A stretch of DNA of 40,743 bases from Brasilonema sp. CT11 (GTDB taxonomy: Bacteria > Cyanobacteriota > Cyanobacteriia > Cyanobacteriales > Nostocaceae): positions 1 through 40,743 of the forward strand of contig NZ_JABXYX010000068.1 in assembly GCF_017982655.1 (NCBI RefSeq), in the 5' to 3' direction. The position numbers and the translations under genes are program-made. The notes under the pieces are model-generated. The model was not told where the DNA came from. It searched no databases and saw nothing but the letters and a program-made list of their open reading frames with translations. This document shows, piece after piece, positions 8,101 to 14,970 of this stretch (positions are counted from its first letter, which is position 1; every line of letters starts with the position of its first letter).

Positions 8101-8291
8101 CGGGCGTGAGTTTCAGCCCCGACGGCAAGACACTTGCTTCCACCAGTTATGACAAGACGGTGATTTTGTGGAATTTGAATCTGGACGATTTACTGGTGCG
8201 CGGTTGTGATTGGGTGCGTGATTATTTGCAGACGAACCCGAATGTGAGTGAGAGCGATAGACATCTGTGTGATGGGATTGGAAGTCAATAA
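5199..8291 (+). CDS. nSTAND1 ATPase with ten WD40 repeats
   Basis: About 1030 aa read from the ATG at 5199; GTG at 5196 is an in-frame alternative. The start NPFPGLRPFEAHENYLFFGR is the typical nSTAND1 opening. The Walker A motif GTSGSGKSS is at about 49-57 and Walker B VVVDQFEELF at about 145. The STAND core is followed by a charged helix and one transmembrane segment (about 497-517). A helical linker then leads to ten WD40 blades (about 592-995) and a short tail with two cysteines. STAND ATPases oligomerise after ligand binding by the repeat domain and activate a partner. The partner here is most likely the coupled TIR protein just upstream, as in NLR-like bacterial systems. The membrane segment suggests the receptor is tethered to the inner membrane. 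Confidence 0.93.
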   Translation: MLETQTRLNPFPGLRPFEAHENYLFFGREGQTDELLRRLRRHRFLAVVGTSGSGKSSLVRAGLLPALLGGFMTQAGSSWRVAVMRPGNDPIANLAQALNHPDVFGLETEDAPIQTIITETVLRRGALGLIEVVQQARKPSDENLLVVVDQFEELFRFKQNSPRKNSGEEAAAFVKLLLEATQQQELPIYVVLTMRSDFLGDCAQFRDLPEMMNDSQYLIPRLTRDQLRAAITGPVGVGEEEITPRLVNRLINDVGDNPDQLPILQHALMRTWNFHKLGEPIDLQHYEAIGGMDKALSQHADEIYNQLPDERCQKIAEKLFKCLTEKGSDSRGIRRPTKLSEVCAVAEATEAAVIDIVEQFRAPGCSFLMPPVGVRLDENLVLDISHESLMRVWQKLKDWVEEEAQSARIYRRLAETSALYQEKQAGLWRDPELTIALNWRERNKPNSAWAGRYNSQFELAMQFLDESARARDAEEAEKERQQKEDIKRQQAEKTRRYVTFALIGSFLVASGLGGMAFFLYREAQQNEIKGLIEKSELLFSSDQKLDALTEGLKAARKHQKVAWLGIADPQIQVKNVIALRQAVYEVRERNRLEGHSTAVSGLSFSPDGKMIASASTDNTVKLWSVDGRLLKTLNGHSDPVWGVSFSPDSKTLASASHDKTVKLWSVDGQLLKTLNGHSAEVYGVSFSPDGKTLASASSDKTVKLWSVDGQLLKTLNGHSDPVWGVSFSPDGKTLASASLDKTVRLWNLRGQLLKTLSGHSNGVNGVSFSPDGKTLASASLDNTVRLWNLQGQLLKTLSGHSAEVYGVSFSPDGKTIASASSDKTVRLWNLQGQLLKTLSGHSNEVYGVSFSPDGKTIASASLDKTVRLWNLQGQLLKTFSHSNEVWGVSFSPDGKTIASASLDNTVRLWNLQGQLLKTLSGHSAEVYGVSFSPDGKTIASASLDKTVRLWNLQGQLLKTLSGHSDWLSGVSFSPDGKTLASTSYDKTVILWNLNLDDLLVRGCDWVRDYLQTNPNVSESDRHLCDGIGSQ
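6972..8180 (+). repeat. Ten tandem 123-bp WD40-coding repeats
   Basis: Ten near-identical units encode WD40 blades, each carrying SFSPDGKT(L/I)ASAS and DKTV(K/R)LW. The seventh-to-eighth junction lacks one codon (KTFSHS instead of KTLSGHS). Repeats 1-4 share one linker type (SVDGQLLKTLNGHS) and 5-10 another (NLQGQLLKTLSGHS), which points to recent block duplication. Confidence 0.9.
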
Positions 8292-8501
8292 GATATCACA
8301 TGGAATGCGTTTGTTGACTTCTGGTAATGTTACAAATGCATACATCCAGTTACTCGGAATATACAGGCTATTAGTCGAAAAATGGCTAGAAACAATCGAA
8401 AGCTGATAGATAGACTCTGCTTAATTATGGTAGTCTGTAGCCAAAGGTCAAATGCTCGTACTTGCTCATTTATCTAAAAAAACGAGAGATAGCAAACTCC
8501 A

Positions 8502-8765
8502 ATGCAGGAATCTAATTTCATAACCGTTTTAGGGTTAACAGCAGGAGTACTCACTACGATCGCCTATTTGCCCCAACTGATCAAAACCTGGAAGTCAAAA
8601 TCAGCTCACGACCTTTCTTGGAGTATGCTGATTGTTCTGTGTACAGGTATTATTTTATGGTTGGTGTATGGCGCTTATATTCACGATATTCCCATCATTG
8701 CCGCCAACATTGTCACCTTTTTGTTTGCCGGAATGATTTTGGTGCTGAAAATTAAGTACAAATAA
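8502..8765 (+). CDS. SemiSWEET family sugar transporter
   Basis: An 87-aa protein with three transmembrane helices and the MtN3/PQ-loop signature AYLPQLIKTWKSKSAHDLSW. SemiSWEETs work as dimers that move sugars down their gradient through the inner membrane; the length matches known bacterial members (85-100 aa). It stands alone, 210 nt after the nSTAND gene and before a duplicated repeat element. The substrate cannot be read from the sequence. The start is the first ATG; the N-terminus MQESNFITVLG leads straight into helix 1. Confidence 0.88.
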   Translation: MQESNFITVLGLTAGVLTTIAYLPQLIKTWKSKSAHDLSWSMLIVLCTGIILWLVYGAYIHDIPIIAANIVTFLFAGMILVLKIKYK

Positions 8766-8804
8766 ATTAAATCAAACACTCGTTCTTCTGATACACTTCA
8801 AGTG

Positions 8805-9097
8805 CTTTTCTCGTCCACAATTGTCGCATAACCCCACCCCGGTTTTGTCTTGCGCCAAAACCTCCCCTCCCCTTAGTAAGGGGAGGGGAGGTGATAGCGG
8901 AGCGTGGCGTTAGCCATAGCGTAGCTTTACGGGGGTGAGGTTAAATCAACGTGGAATCTATGCTTTTCTCGTCCACAATTGTCGCATAACCTCACCCCGG
9001 TTTTGTCTTGCGCCAAAACCGCCCCTCTCCTTAGTAAGGAGAGGGGACGTAAAGCGTAGCTTTACGGGGGTGAGGTTAAATCAACGTGGAATCTATG
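8805..9097. repeat. Tandem pair of structured intergenic repeats
   Basis: Two copies, 8805-8962 (158 bp) and 8963-9097 (135 bp), start CTTTTCTCGTCCACAATTG and end CAACGTGGAATCTATG. Each has an outer inverted repeat (AACCTCACCCC with GGGGTGAGGTT; one mismatch in copy 1) and an inner hairpin. The inner stems are CCCCTCCCC/GGGGAGGGG in copy 1 and CCCCTCTCC/GGAGAGGGG in copy 2, so a C-to-T change on one side is matched by G-to-A on the other. Copy 1 carries about 23 extra bases. After the pair, 9100-9165 has a further GCGATAG/CAGATCGC type palindrome. No gene is present in 8766-9169. Confidence 0.8.
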
Positions 9098-9169
9098 CAA
9101 GTGCGATAGCTTCGCTGCTGCCAAAGGCAGATCGCCTACGGGCTTATCCGAACCGTATTCCTCGTCCAC

Positions 9170-10270
9170 TTAATTGCCATTTTCCAATAATCCCCTAGTC
9201 GCATTCACAACAATCTGCGCTGCCCCGGCAAAAAACTCGCGGTCGATAGTTGCTGGAACATCGCTGGGTTTGTGATAATGAGGAGTCCGTAGATTTGCGG
9301 TATCAGTAATCAAAACTGCCCCTACTCCTTGATACCAGAATGGGGCGTGATCGCTGCGTAAAGTATCAGGTGTCAGCAAGCCTTTGAGGGGTACTGGCAG
9401 TGTGAGCACGGCTGGCAAACCTGTTTCCCCCGTAGTTGCCTTATTAAAGGAGATTGGAGGAAGCATCTGTGAATTTTGAAAAGCACTCAGCAGTGGTAAA
9501 TGTTCTGTATCACCTACCACCGCCAAAAAATCACCCTTATCACTGGGTGGCGTTACGGGTATTCCCCTTGGGTATTTTTGACAGCCAGAAGTGTGACAAG
9601 CAAAACCCACCATATCCATAATAATCACGCCTTGCAAGTTTTCCAGATGTTTCTTATTTGTCACAAAAGCTTTACTTCCTAAAAGTCCTGCTTCTTCCTT
9701 GTCAAAAAAAACGAGTTGCAACGTTCTGGGGCTGGGACGCGAACCAAAAAGTCGAGCAATTTCCAGAGTCACAGCAACACCACTGGCGTTGTCATCAGCC
9801 CCAGGAGAGAAATAAACAGTGTCGTAATGAGCGCCTACCAAAATTGCTTTTGCATTTTTGTCAGTTCCTAGTTTTTCCGCGAAGATGTTGACACCATCTG
9901 GGAATTTTTCTAACTTGGGTTTCCAGCCCATTCTTTTGAGTTCAGCTGTAATGTAGGCGCGAGTGCGCGATCGCTCTGGTGGTGTATTTCGTGTAAAATT
10001 TAACCGGAGAATATGGGCAAACAGCTTATCACTAGAAACTTGTAAGGAATCAGAAATAGGGGGATGCAAAGACGCTGAAGAATTATCTGTCTGTGTATCT
10101 TTTTGTATTGGTATTTTTGTATCTTTATTTGCAGTGACAGGATTGTTAACTCTAATACTATAAACAACTGACTCCCGATCCTGTTTAAGAAACACGTTAG
10201 TAACTACTATGACAACGACTGTCACGAGTAGCACAAGCAACAGCCAAAACCGTTTTTTCATATATTTCAT
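9170..10270 (-). CDS. Membrane-anchored or exported M28 family metallopeptidase
   Basis: Read from ATG at 10270 (366 aa), because MKYMKKRFWLLLVLLVTVVV then forms a classic signal anchor; the frame stays open to 10318. The M28 zinc aminopeptidase site is complete: GAHYDTVYFSPGADDNASGV supplies His and the bridging Asp, FFDKEEAGLLGS the Glu-Glu pair, IIMDMVGF the next Asp, and RTPHYHKPSD the last His. It should act in the periplasm or outside, cleaving N-terminal residues from peptides. The linker after the anchor (about 60 residues) is low complexity. It diverges from the envelope gene at 10400; a shared promoter region of about 130 nt lies between. Substrate is unknown. Confidence 0.88.
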   Translation of the reverse strand: MKYMKKRFWLLLVLLVTVVVIVVTNVFLKQDRESVVYSIRVNNPVTANKDTKIPIQKDTQTDNSSASLHPPISDSLQVSSDKLFAHILRLNFTRNTPPERSRTRAYITAELKRMGWKPKLEKFPDGVNIFAEKLGTDKNAKAILVGAHYDTVYFSPGADDNASGVAVTLEIARLFGSRPSPRTLQLVFFDKEEAGLLGSKAFVTNKKHLENLQGVIIMDMVGFACHTSGCQKYPRGIPVTPPSDKGDFLAVVGDTEHLPLLSAFQNSQMLPPISFNKATTGETGLPAVLTLPVPLKGLLTPDTLRSDHAPFWYQGVGAVLITDTANLRTPHYHKPSDVPATIDREFFAGAAQIVVNATRGLLENGN

Positions 10271-10399
10271 AAAAAAGGTTAGGGGGAGAGTAGTCACTCC
10301 TGACATAGGATAACGCAAACACCAAGTTTGACACCGTGTCTTTTGACAGAAGAACTCACTTCATATAAAGTTCCTCATGAAACTTTAAAATTTTCACTT

Positions 10400-10897
10400 A
10401 TGCTCCAAAAATTTTTTATAGCATCTACTGTATTCATTTGCCTAACAGTACTCGGGAACAGTTTGACAATTGCCAGAAGTGATACTCCAAAGAGTAATGG
10501 TACAAATCATCACAAGACAATGGAAATTTCTCCAGGTCAACCTGTACCTTCAGTTGACTTAGTTGTGCATCAAGATACCAAGAAAGGATGGAATTTGGAG
10601 GTAAAAGTTACTAACTTTCGTTTCGCACCAGAAAACGTTAATACAACAGCGAAACCTGGAGAAGGTCACGCTCATCTTTCTGTAAATGGACAAAAACTTA
10701 CCAGGTTGTATGGTAACTGGTACTATTTAGAAAATTTGCCGCCTGGTAAAAACCGCATTACTGTTAGTTTAAATACGAACACTCATGAAGCTTTGATTTT
10801 TAACGGAAAATTAATTCAAGACACTGAGATTATAGACATTCCTACAAAAAATATCCAGAAATATAATAATGAAGTGACAAAAGCATCAGTCAAATAA
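10400..10897 (+). CDS. Exported His-rich beta-sandwich protein, possible metal binder
   Basis: 165 aa from ATG at 10400; the frame extends to 10328, but the 10400 start puts a signal peptide (MLQKFFIASTVFICLTVLG) at the front. The mature part has a His/Met stretch (NHHKTMEISPG), a beta-rich body with VTNFRFAPENVN and EGHAHLSVNGQ, and TRLYGNWYYLENLPPGKN near its end. The NFRFAPE...GHAHL pattern recalls periplasmic cupredoxin-like copper proteins. It is followed 68 nt later by a TauE/SafE-type membrane protein and a CopC-like exported protein, which suggests one metal-handling module. I do not recognise a named family; copper is an inference from His/Met content and context. Confidence 0.6.
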   Translation: MLQKFFIASTVFICLTVLGNSLTIARSDTPKSNGTNHHKTMEISPGQPVPSVDLVVHQDTKKGWNLEVKVTNFRFAPENVNTTAKPGEGHAHLSVNGQKLTRLYGNWYYLENLPPGKNRITVSLNTNTHEALIFNGKLIQDTEIIDIPTKNIQKYNNEVTKASVK

Positions 10898-10965
10898 AAA
10901 CATTGTATTTTTTCGTATGTCTTCTTTAATTTCATTTCTTATTTTTGATAACTGCTTAATAACTG

Positions 10966-12201
10966 ATGATAAATTTATTACTCATCCTAGCTCTTGGATT
11001 CCTAGGAAGTTTTGGACATTGCGTTGGCATGTGTGGTCCTTTGGCAGTTGCGTTTTCCCTATCTCATAAGCAGGAAACTCCCCGTTGGCGACAGCAATTG
11101 CAGTTTCACACATTACTAAACTTGGGACGGATGTTGAGCTATGTTCTCGTTGGTGCGGGGATTGGGGCGCTTGGTTCGGTATTGCTTGCCAGTGGACAAA
11201 TGGCAGGAATTGGTAGCCAAGTACGCCATTGGATAGCGATTCTTACTGGCATTTTGTTGATTTGGTTTGGTATTGGACAAATAAAACCTGACTTTCTGCC
11301 TCGAATTCCATTGCTGCACCCTCTTGTACAAGGTCGTTTACAAAACTACCTCAGTCAAGGAATGGTTAAGCTTTCTCTACAAACCAGATGGTGGACACCA
11401 GCGGTTTTGGGTATGACTTGGGGTTTAATGCCTTGTGGTTTTCTGTACACTGCTCAAATTAAAGCTGCGGAAACTGGCAATTGGTGGATGGGTGCAGCAA
11501 CAATGCTGGCATTTGGGATCGGAACTTTGCCTACAATGTTAGGTGTGGGTGTGTCTACATCGTTGGTTAGTAAAGACAGGCGCAGTCAATTGTTTCGCAT
11601 GGGTGGTTGGGTAACTCTCACAATTGGTGTGCTAACTCTGTTGCGGACTGGCGACACAATGGTAGATTACACCGGACATGGAGCGTTAGTTTGTTTAATT
11701 CTAGCGCTTGTTGCTCGTCCCATTAGCAACTTGTGGGCAGCACCTTTGCGTTATCGTCGTGCGTTGGGAGTCGGTGCTTTTGTGTTGTCTTTGGCTCACA
11801 CTGTCCACATGATGGAACATTCACTGCAATGGAATTTTGCAGCCTTTTTGTTCTTGCTACCAGATTATCAGGTGGGCATGGCTTTGGGTGCTGTAGCACT
11901 GGCGCTGATGACTCCCCCTGCCCTGACTAGTTTTGACCGTTTGCAGAAGTCTTTAGGCAAGCGCTGGCGAGCAATTCATTTGTTAAGCGTGCCAGCTTTA
12001 CTATTAAGTACGATTCATGCTGTGATAATTGGCTCCCACTATTTGGGTTCTTCTCAAGTTACCTGGGAGAATAAATTAGCGGCAGTGCTTCTAGGAATTG
12101 TCACCTTGGTTGTGTTGCTGGTGCGTTGGCGCTTTTTCTGGTCAATGTTGTCTTTACAGAAATTTTATGTTCCCTCAAAAAAGTCTCAGCAAAAGATATG
12201 A
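10966..12201 (+). CDS. TauE/SafE (DsbD_2)-type transporter fused to ferric-reductase-like domain
   Basis: 411 aa, about 11 membrane segments. The N-terminal half is a UreH/DsbD_2-type module with the thiol motif GHCVGMCGP (H18, C19, C23) and a second motif MPCGFLY near residue 150. Such proteins are annotated as sulfite exporter TauE/SafE but the Cys/His motif fits metal or thiol transfer. The C-terminal half (about 240-400) looks like a ferric-reductase/MsrQ haem-b domain: HTVHMMEH, then TSFDRLQKSLGKRWRAIHLL and STIHAVIIGSHY supply paired histidines on successive helices. The next gene overlaps its 3' end by 35 nt, so the two are coupled. A redox-assisted metal import or export role is inferred. 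Confidence 0.78.
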   Translation: MINLLLILALGFLGSFGHCVGMCGPLAVAFSLSHKQETPRWRQQLQFHTLLNLGRMLSYVLVGAGIGALGSVLLASGQMAGIGSQVRHWIAILTGILLIWFGIGQIKPDFLPRIPLLHPLVQGRLQNYLSQGMVKLSLQTRWWTPAVLGMTWGLMPCGFLYTAQIKAAETGNWWMGAATMLAFGIGTLPTMLGVGVSTSLVSKDRRSQLFRMGGWVTLTIGVLTLLRTGDTMVDYTGHGALVCLILALVARPISNLWAAPLRYRRALGVGAFVLSLAHTVHMMEHSLQWNFAAFLFLLPDYQVGMALGAVALALMTPPALTSFDRLQKSLGKRWRAIHLLSVPALLLSTIHAVIIGSHYLGSSQVTWENKLAAVLLGIVTLVVLLVRWRFFWSMLSLQKFYVPSKKSQQKI

Positions 12202-12847
12202 TTCCTCTAACCCCCAACAGGGGTTGAGCGCAGCAAAGAGGAGTCTAAAAAAACAAGTATTATTACTCTTTGTATTTGTTCTATTTTTAACTATAGCTTC
12301 CCCAGCCATTGCCCACAAGGTCAAGACTGAAGGAGATGTTGGCGCGACCTTACACGTAGAACCAAATGATAACCCCCGCGCCGGAGAACCAGCAAAAACC
12401 TGGTTTGCTCTGACTCGCAAAGGTGGAAAAGTTATCCCAATAGCCGAGTGTAATTGTCAATTAGCTGTTTACGCTGAACCTCACTCACCTAGTGAACCAC
12501 CACTCATTGAACCGTCCTTACAAGCTGTTTCGGTAGAACGGTTTCAAGGCATACCTGGTACGGAAATAACTTTTCCTAGACCAGGAGCTTATCAGCTACA
12601 ACTAAGTGGTAAACCTAAAGATGGAAAGAGTTTCCAGCCATTTGAGCTAAAGTTTCCAGTTACCGTGGCAGTTGGTTCAGCAACAAATAATAATGTACAA
12701 GAATCACAAACTGTGCAGAATGTCAATCAAAGTGTCACCGAAGAGCGAACTCAGGGAGTGCCATTTTGGGCGATCGCCCTCTCACTTCTTTTAGCAGTTG
12801 GCGTCTTCTTCGGAGTACTGCGCATGGTGAAAAAAAGGGAGGGCTGA
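12167..12847 (+). CDS. Exported CopC/YtkA-like protein with C-terminal TM anchor
   Basis: 226 aa from ATG at 12167, inside the 3' end of the upstream membrane gene. A signal peptide ends ...TIASPAIA, which would leave a mature N-terminal histidine (HKVKTEGD), as in CopC-type copper proteins. The body is a beta-sandwich of about 120 residues with one CNC pair (AECNCQLAVYAEPHSP). A Gln/Asn/Thr-rich linker and a C-terminal membrane helix (FWAIALSLLLAVGVFFGVL) follow, ending in MVKKREG. The product should sit on the periplasmic face of the membrane beside the transporter. Start choice and coupling are well supported; copper binding is inference. Confidence 0.65.
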   Translation: MFPQKSLSKRYDSSNPQQGLSAAKRSLKKQVLLLFVFVLFLTIASPAIAHKVKTEGDVGATLHVEPNDNPRAGEPAKTWFALTRKGGKVIPIAECNCQLAVYAEPHSPSEPPLIEPSLQAVSVERFQGIPGTEITFPRPGAYQLQLSGKPKDGKSFQPFELKFPVTVAVGSATNNNVQESQTVQNVNQSVTEERTQGVPFWAIALSLLLAVGVFFGVLRMVKKREG

Positions 12848-12849
12848 TG

Positions 12850-12944
12850 AGGAGGATGAGGGGGATGAGGGCTATTTTACCCATTTACCCCCTTTTTAAG
12901 GGAGTCGTCGCAGGCGGGGGGATCTTATCCCTCCTCGTCCTCCT
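12850..12944. terminator. Imperfect bidirectional hairpin between convergent genes
   Basis: AGGAGGATGAGGGGGAT (12850-12866) pairs with ATCCCTCCTCGTCCTCCT (12927-12944), with one mismatch and one bulge. It fills the 110 nt between the convergent genes ending at 12847 and 12958. It probably acts as a shared terminator, but neither side has a long T-run. Confidence 0.45.
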
Positions 12945-12957
12945 AATCTTCCGTACT

Positions 12958-13956
12958 CTACTGATGACGTCTCTGGTGCCACTGCCAAGCGTGAGTGATA
13001 ATATCTTCAATAGAAGAGTATTGTGGATGCCAGCCTAGGATTTTTCGGGCTTTCTCGCTAGTGCCAATGAGTGCGGGTGGATCACCAGGACGGCGATCGC
13101 ACTGCACGACTTTGATATCTTTTTGTGTCACTTGCTTTGCAGCTTCAATAACTTCTTTAACTGAGAAGCCGCTACCATTTCCTAAATTAAAAACTTCGCT
13201 ATCGCCGCCTTTCAATAAATATTCCAATCCCAAAACGTGGGCGTCTGCTAAGTCGCTAACATGAATATAATCTCGAATGCACGTTCCATCTGGCGTGGGA
13301 TAATCAGTGCCGAAAACCGAGATAGATTCGCGCTTACCTAAGGCAGTTTGCAAGACGAGGGGGATCAAATGGGTTTCTGGGTTATGGTCTTCTCCTAGTA
13401 AGCCATTGGGAGCGGCACCTGCGGCGTTAAAATAGCGGAACCGCACCGATTTAAAATCATAAGCAACATCAAAATCAGAAAGAATCCGTTCTACCATCAG
13501 CTTGGTAGCACCATAAGGGTTAATTGGATTCTGCGGATGATCTTCGGGAATTGGTATAACTTCAGGTACCCCGTATGTTGCACAAGTAGAAGAAAATACA
13601 AATTTCTTAACAGACGCTGCGAGCATAGCTTCTAACAGAGTTAGGGTGCCTAGAACGTTGTTGCGGTAATACTTTGCAGGATCGGTTACGGATTCGCCTA
13701 CATAGGCATAAGCCGAAAAGTGCATCACGGCGGCGATCGCTCGTGTATTGAACAAATCATCCAACAGGGGGCGATCGCCAGTATCTCCCACTACAAGTTC
13801 TACCTGTAAAACTTTTTCAACCAAATCCCGGTGTCCGTAAACGAGATTATCGAGTATTATCACGTCAAAACCCGCTTGCTTAAGGGCAAGCACTGTATGG
13901 GAGCCGATATATCCAGCACCCCCGGTCACCAAAATAGTGGGTTTTCCAGGCGACAT
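12958..13956 (-). CDS. galE: UDP-glucose 4-epimerase
   Basis: 332 aa, full length for the family. The NAD-binding Rossmann motif TGGAGYIGS (11-19) opens the protein. The catalytic triad is visible: Ser/Thr in FSSTCATYG (122-124) and YGATK with Y148 and K152. Sugar-binding segments FRYFNAAGA and HLIPLVLQ follow, then GTCIRDYIHV. It interconverts UDP-glucose and UDP-galactose in the cytoplasm and feeds galactose into glycolipids and surface polysaccharide. It is transcribed toward the metal module and has a polysaccharide-related neighbourhood on its other side. A HIP1-like GCGATCGC occurs twice inside the gene. Confidence 0.96.
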   Translation of the reverse strand: MSPGKPTILVTGGAGYIGSHTVLALKQAGFDVIILDNLVYGHRDLVEKVLQVELVVGDTGDRPLLDDLFNTRAIAAVMHFSAYAYVGESVTDPAKYYRNNVLGTLTLLEAMLAASVKKFVFSSTCATYGVPEVIPIPEDHPQNPINPYGATKLMVERILSDFDVAYDFKSVRFRYFNAAGAAPNGLLGEDHNPETHLIPLVLQTALGKRESISVFGTDYPTPDGTCIRDYIHVSDLADAHVLGLEYLLKGGDSEVFNLGNGSGFSVKEVIEAAKQVTQKDIKVVQCDRRPGDPPALIGTSEKARKILGWHPQYSSIEDIITHAWQWHQRRHQ

Positions 13957-14220
13957 AGTTTTTCCTTTTGACTTGATTGATTTGATGACTACTAAAATTA
14001 ATTTAATTTACAGGAGGTAGGTTGCTAATCTGGAAAATTACTGATAGTAGACGCAGTTGTAAAAAATTGCTCTAAAATCACTACGATGGTTCTCGTGGTG
14101 TGAGGCTGTGAGGTATTTGAAGTCAGATAACAGTACGATTACAATTTGACGGTAGAATAACCCCACTGCCCAAAACCTATAAAACCGACCGCAAAAAAGG
14201 ATTTGAGAGTTAATTGATTT

Positions 14221-14910
14221 ATGTTTGTACTGTTAAGTCGGGTATTACTGTGGTTACTTGTTGGCACTATCATATACAGCTTGTTCCAGAGATTTTATCC
14301 CTCAGGGACTTTTGTTGGGAGATTAATCTTAGTCATTCTGTTGCTTGTCGTACTGCTGTCGTTCATTAACCCTAATGAACCAGCTGTTGCTTCATTATGG
14401 GGGGTAGTGTCGTTTCCACTCAAACCTCTGGGAGCATCTATCTTGCTGATGATTTTTGCAGCACAGAGGATGAAAAGCGGAGGCACGCTGGACAAACCAG
14501 GAGGATACTTACTCGGCTGGGCGCTGACAATTTTGTTGTTAGCAAGTACACCAGCTGTCGCGTACTTCCTAGTTCGCTCACCGGTTGCAATGGTGGGGCA
14601 ACCATACTTAGCCAATCAGGAAATTATCCAAAATGTGCGGCTAGCTTCGTCTATGGTACCAGCAACACCAACATCTGAGACACTTGTCGCATTAGGACAA
14701 GATACTACCGTAACCAGCGATGGTATTACCTATGCCTCAAGAATGTCTGACATCAGAACAACACCATATCTGTTGCAAACTCCACAAGCTATTAGAACAA
14801 GGGGGTTGAGGTTAGAAGATTTTGTACCCAATGCCGAAACACTGCAAATAACAACGCGAGTTTGGGAAAGTTATCTGAATCAGATATACACCTTCCTACG
14901 TGGTCGTTAA
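14221..14910 (+). CDS. Unknown cyanobacterial membrane protein
   Basis: 229 aa. Four hydrophobic segments fill residues 1-120 (MFVLLSRVLLWLLVGTIIYS, LILVILLLVVLLSFI, PLGASILLMIFAAQ, GWALTILLLASTPAVAYFLV). A soluble C-terminal part of about 105 residues follows and ends ETLQITTRVWESYLNQIYTF. The N-terminal half, with FINPNEPAVASLWGVVSFPLKPLG, resembles the membrane part of cyanobacterial YdcF-type proteins from memory, but the DUF218 enzymatic domain is not present here or downstream. It may be a stand-alone homologue or a family of its own. A hairpin terminator follows at 14936. No function is proposed. Confidence 0.6.
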   Translation: MFVLLSRVLLWLLVGTIIYSLFQRFYPSGTFVGRLILVILLLVVLLSFINPNEPAVASLWGVVSFPLKPLGASILLMIFAAQRMKSGGTLDKPGGYLLGWALTILLLASTPAVAYFLVRSPVAMVGQPYLANQEIIQNVRLASSMVPATPTSETLVALGQDTTVTSDGITYASRMSDIRTTPYLLQTPQAIRTRGLRLEDFVPNAETLQITTRVWESYLNQIYTFLRGR

Positions 14911-14935
14911 GTGTAGATTGAGAAAATGAGTACTC

Positions 14936-14970
14936 ATAAGGTCAGTCTCGTGGCTGACCTTATTCTTTTG
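14936..14970 (+). terminator. Rho-independent terminator
   Basis: ATAAGGTCAG (14936-14945) pairs with CTGACCTTAT (14954-14963), and a wobble plus a C-G pair can extend the stem to 12 bp with a 4-nt loop. TCTTTT follows. It lies 26 nt after the stop of the membrane protein at 14910. Confidence 0.75.

Noticed and set aside
8935-9198. 87-codon frame in the tandem repeat region
   Set aside because: It consists of the structured repeat and a HIP-like palindrome, with internal duplicated peptide and no family.
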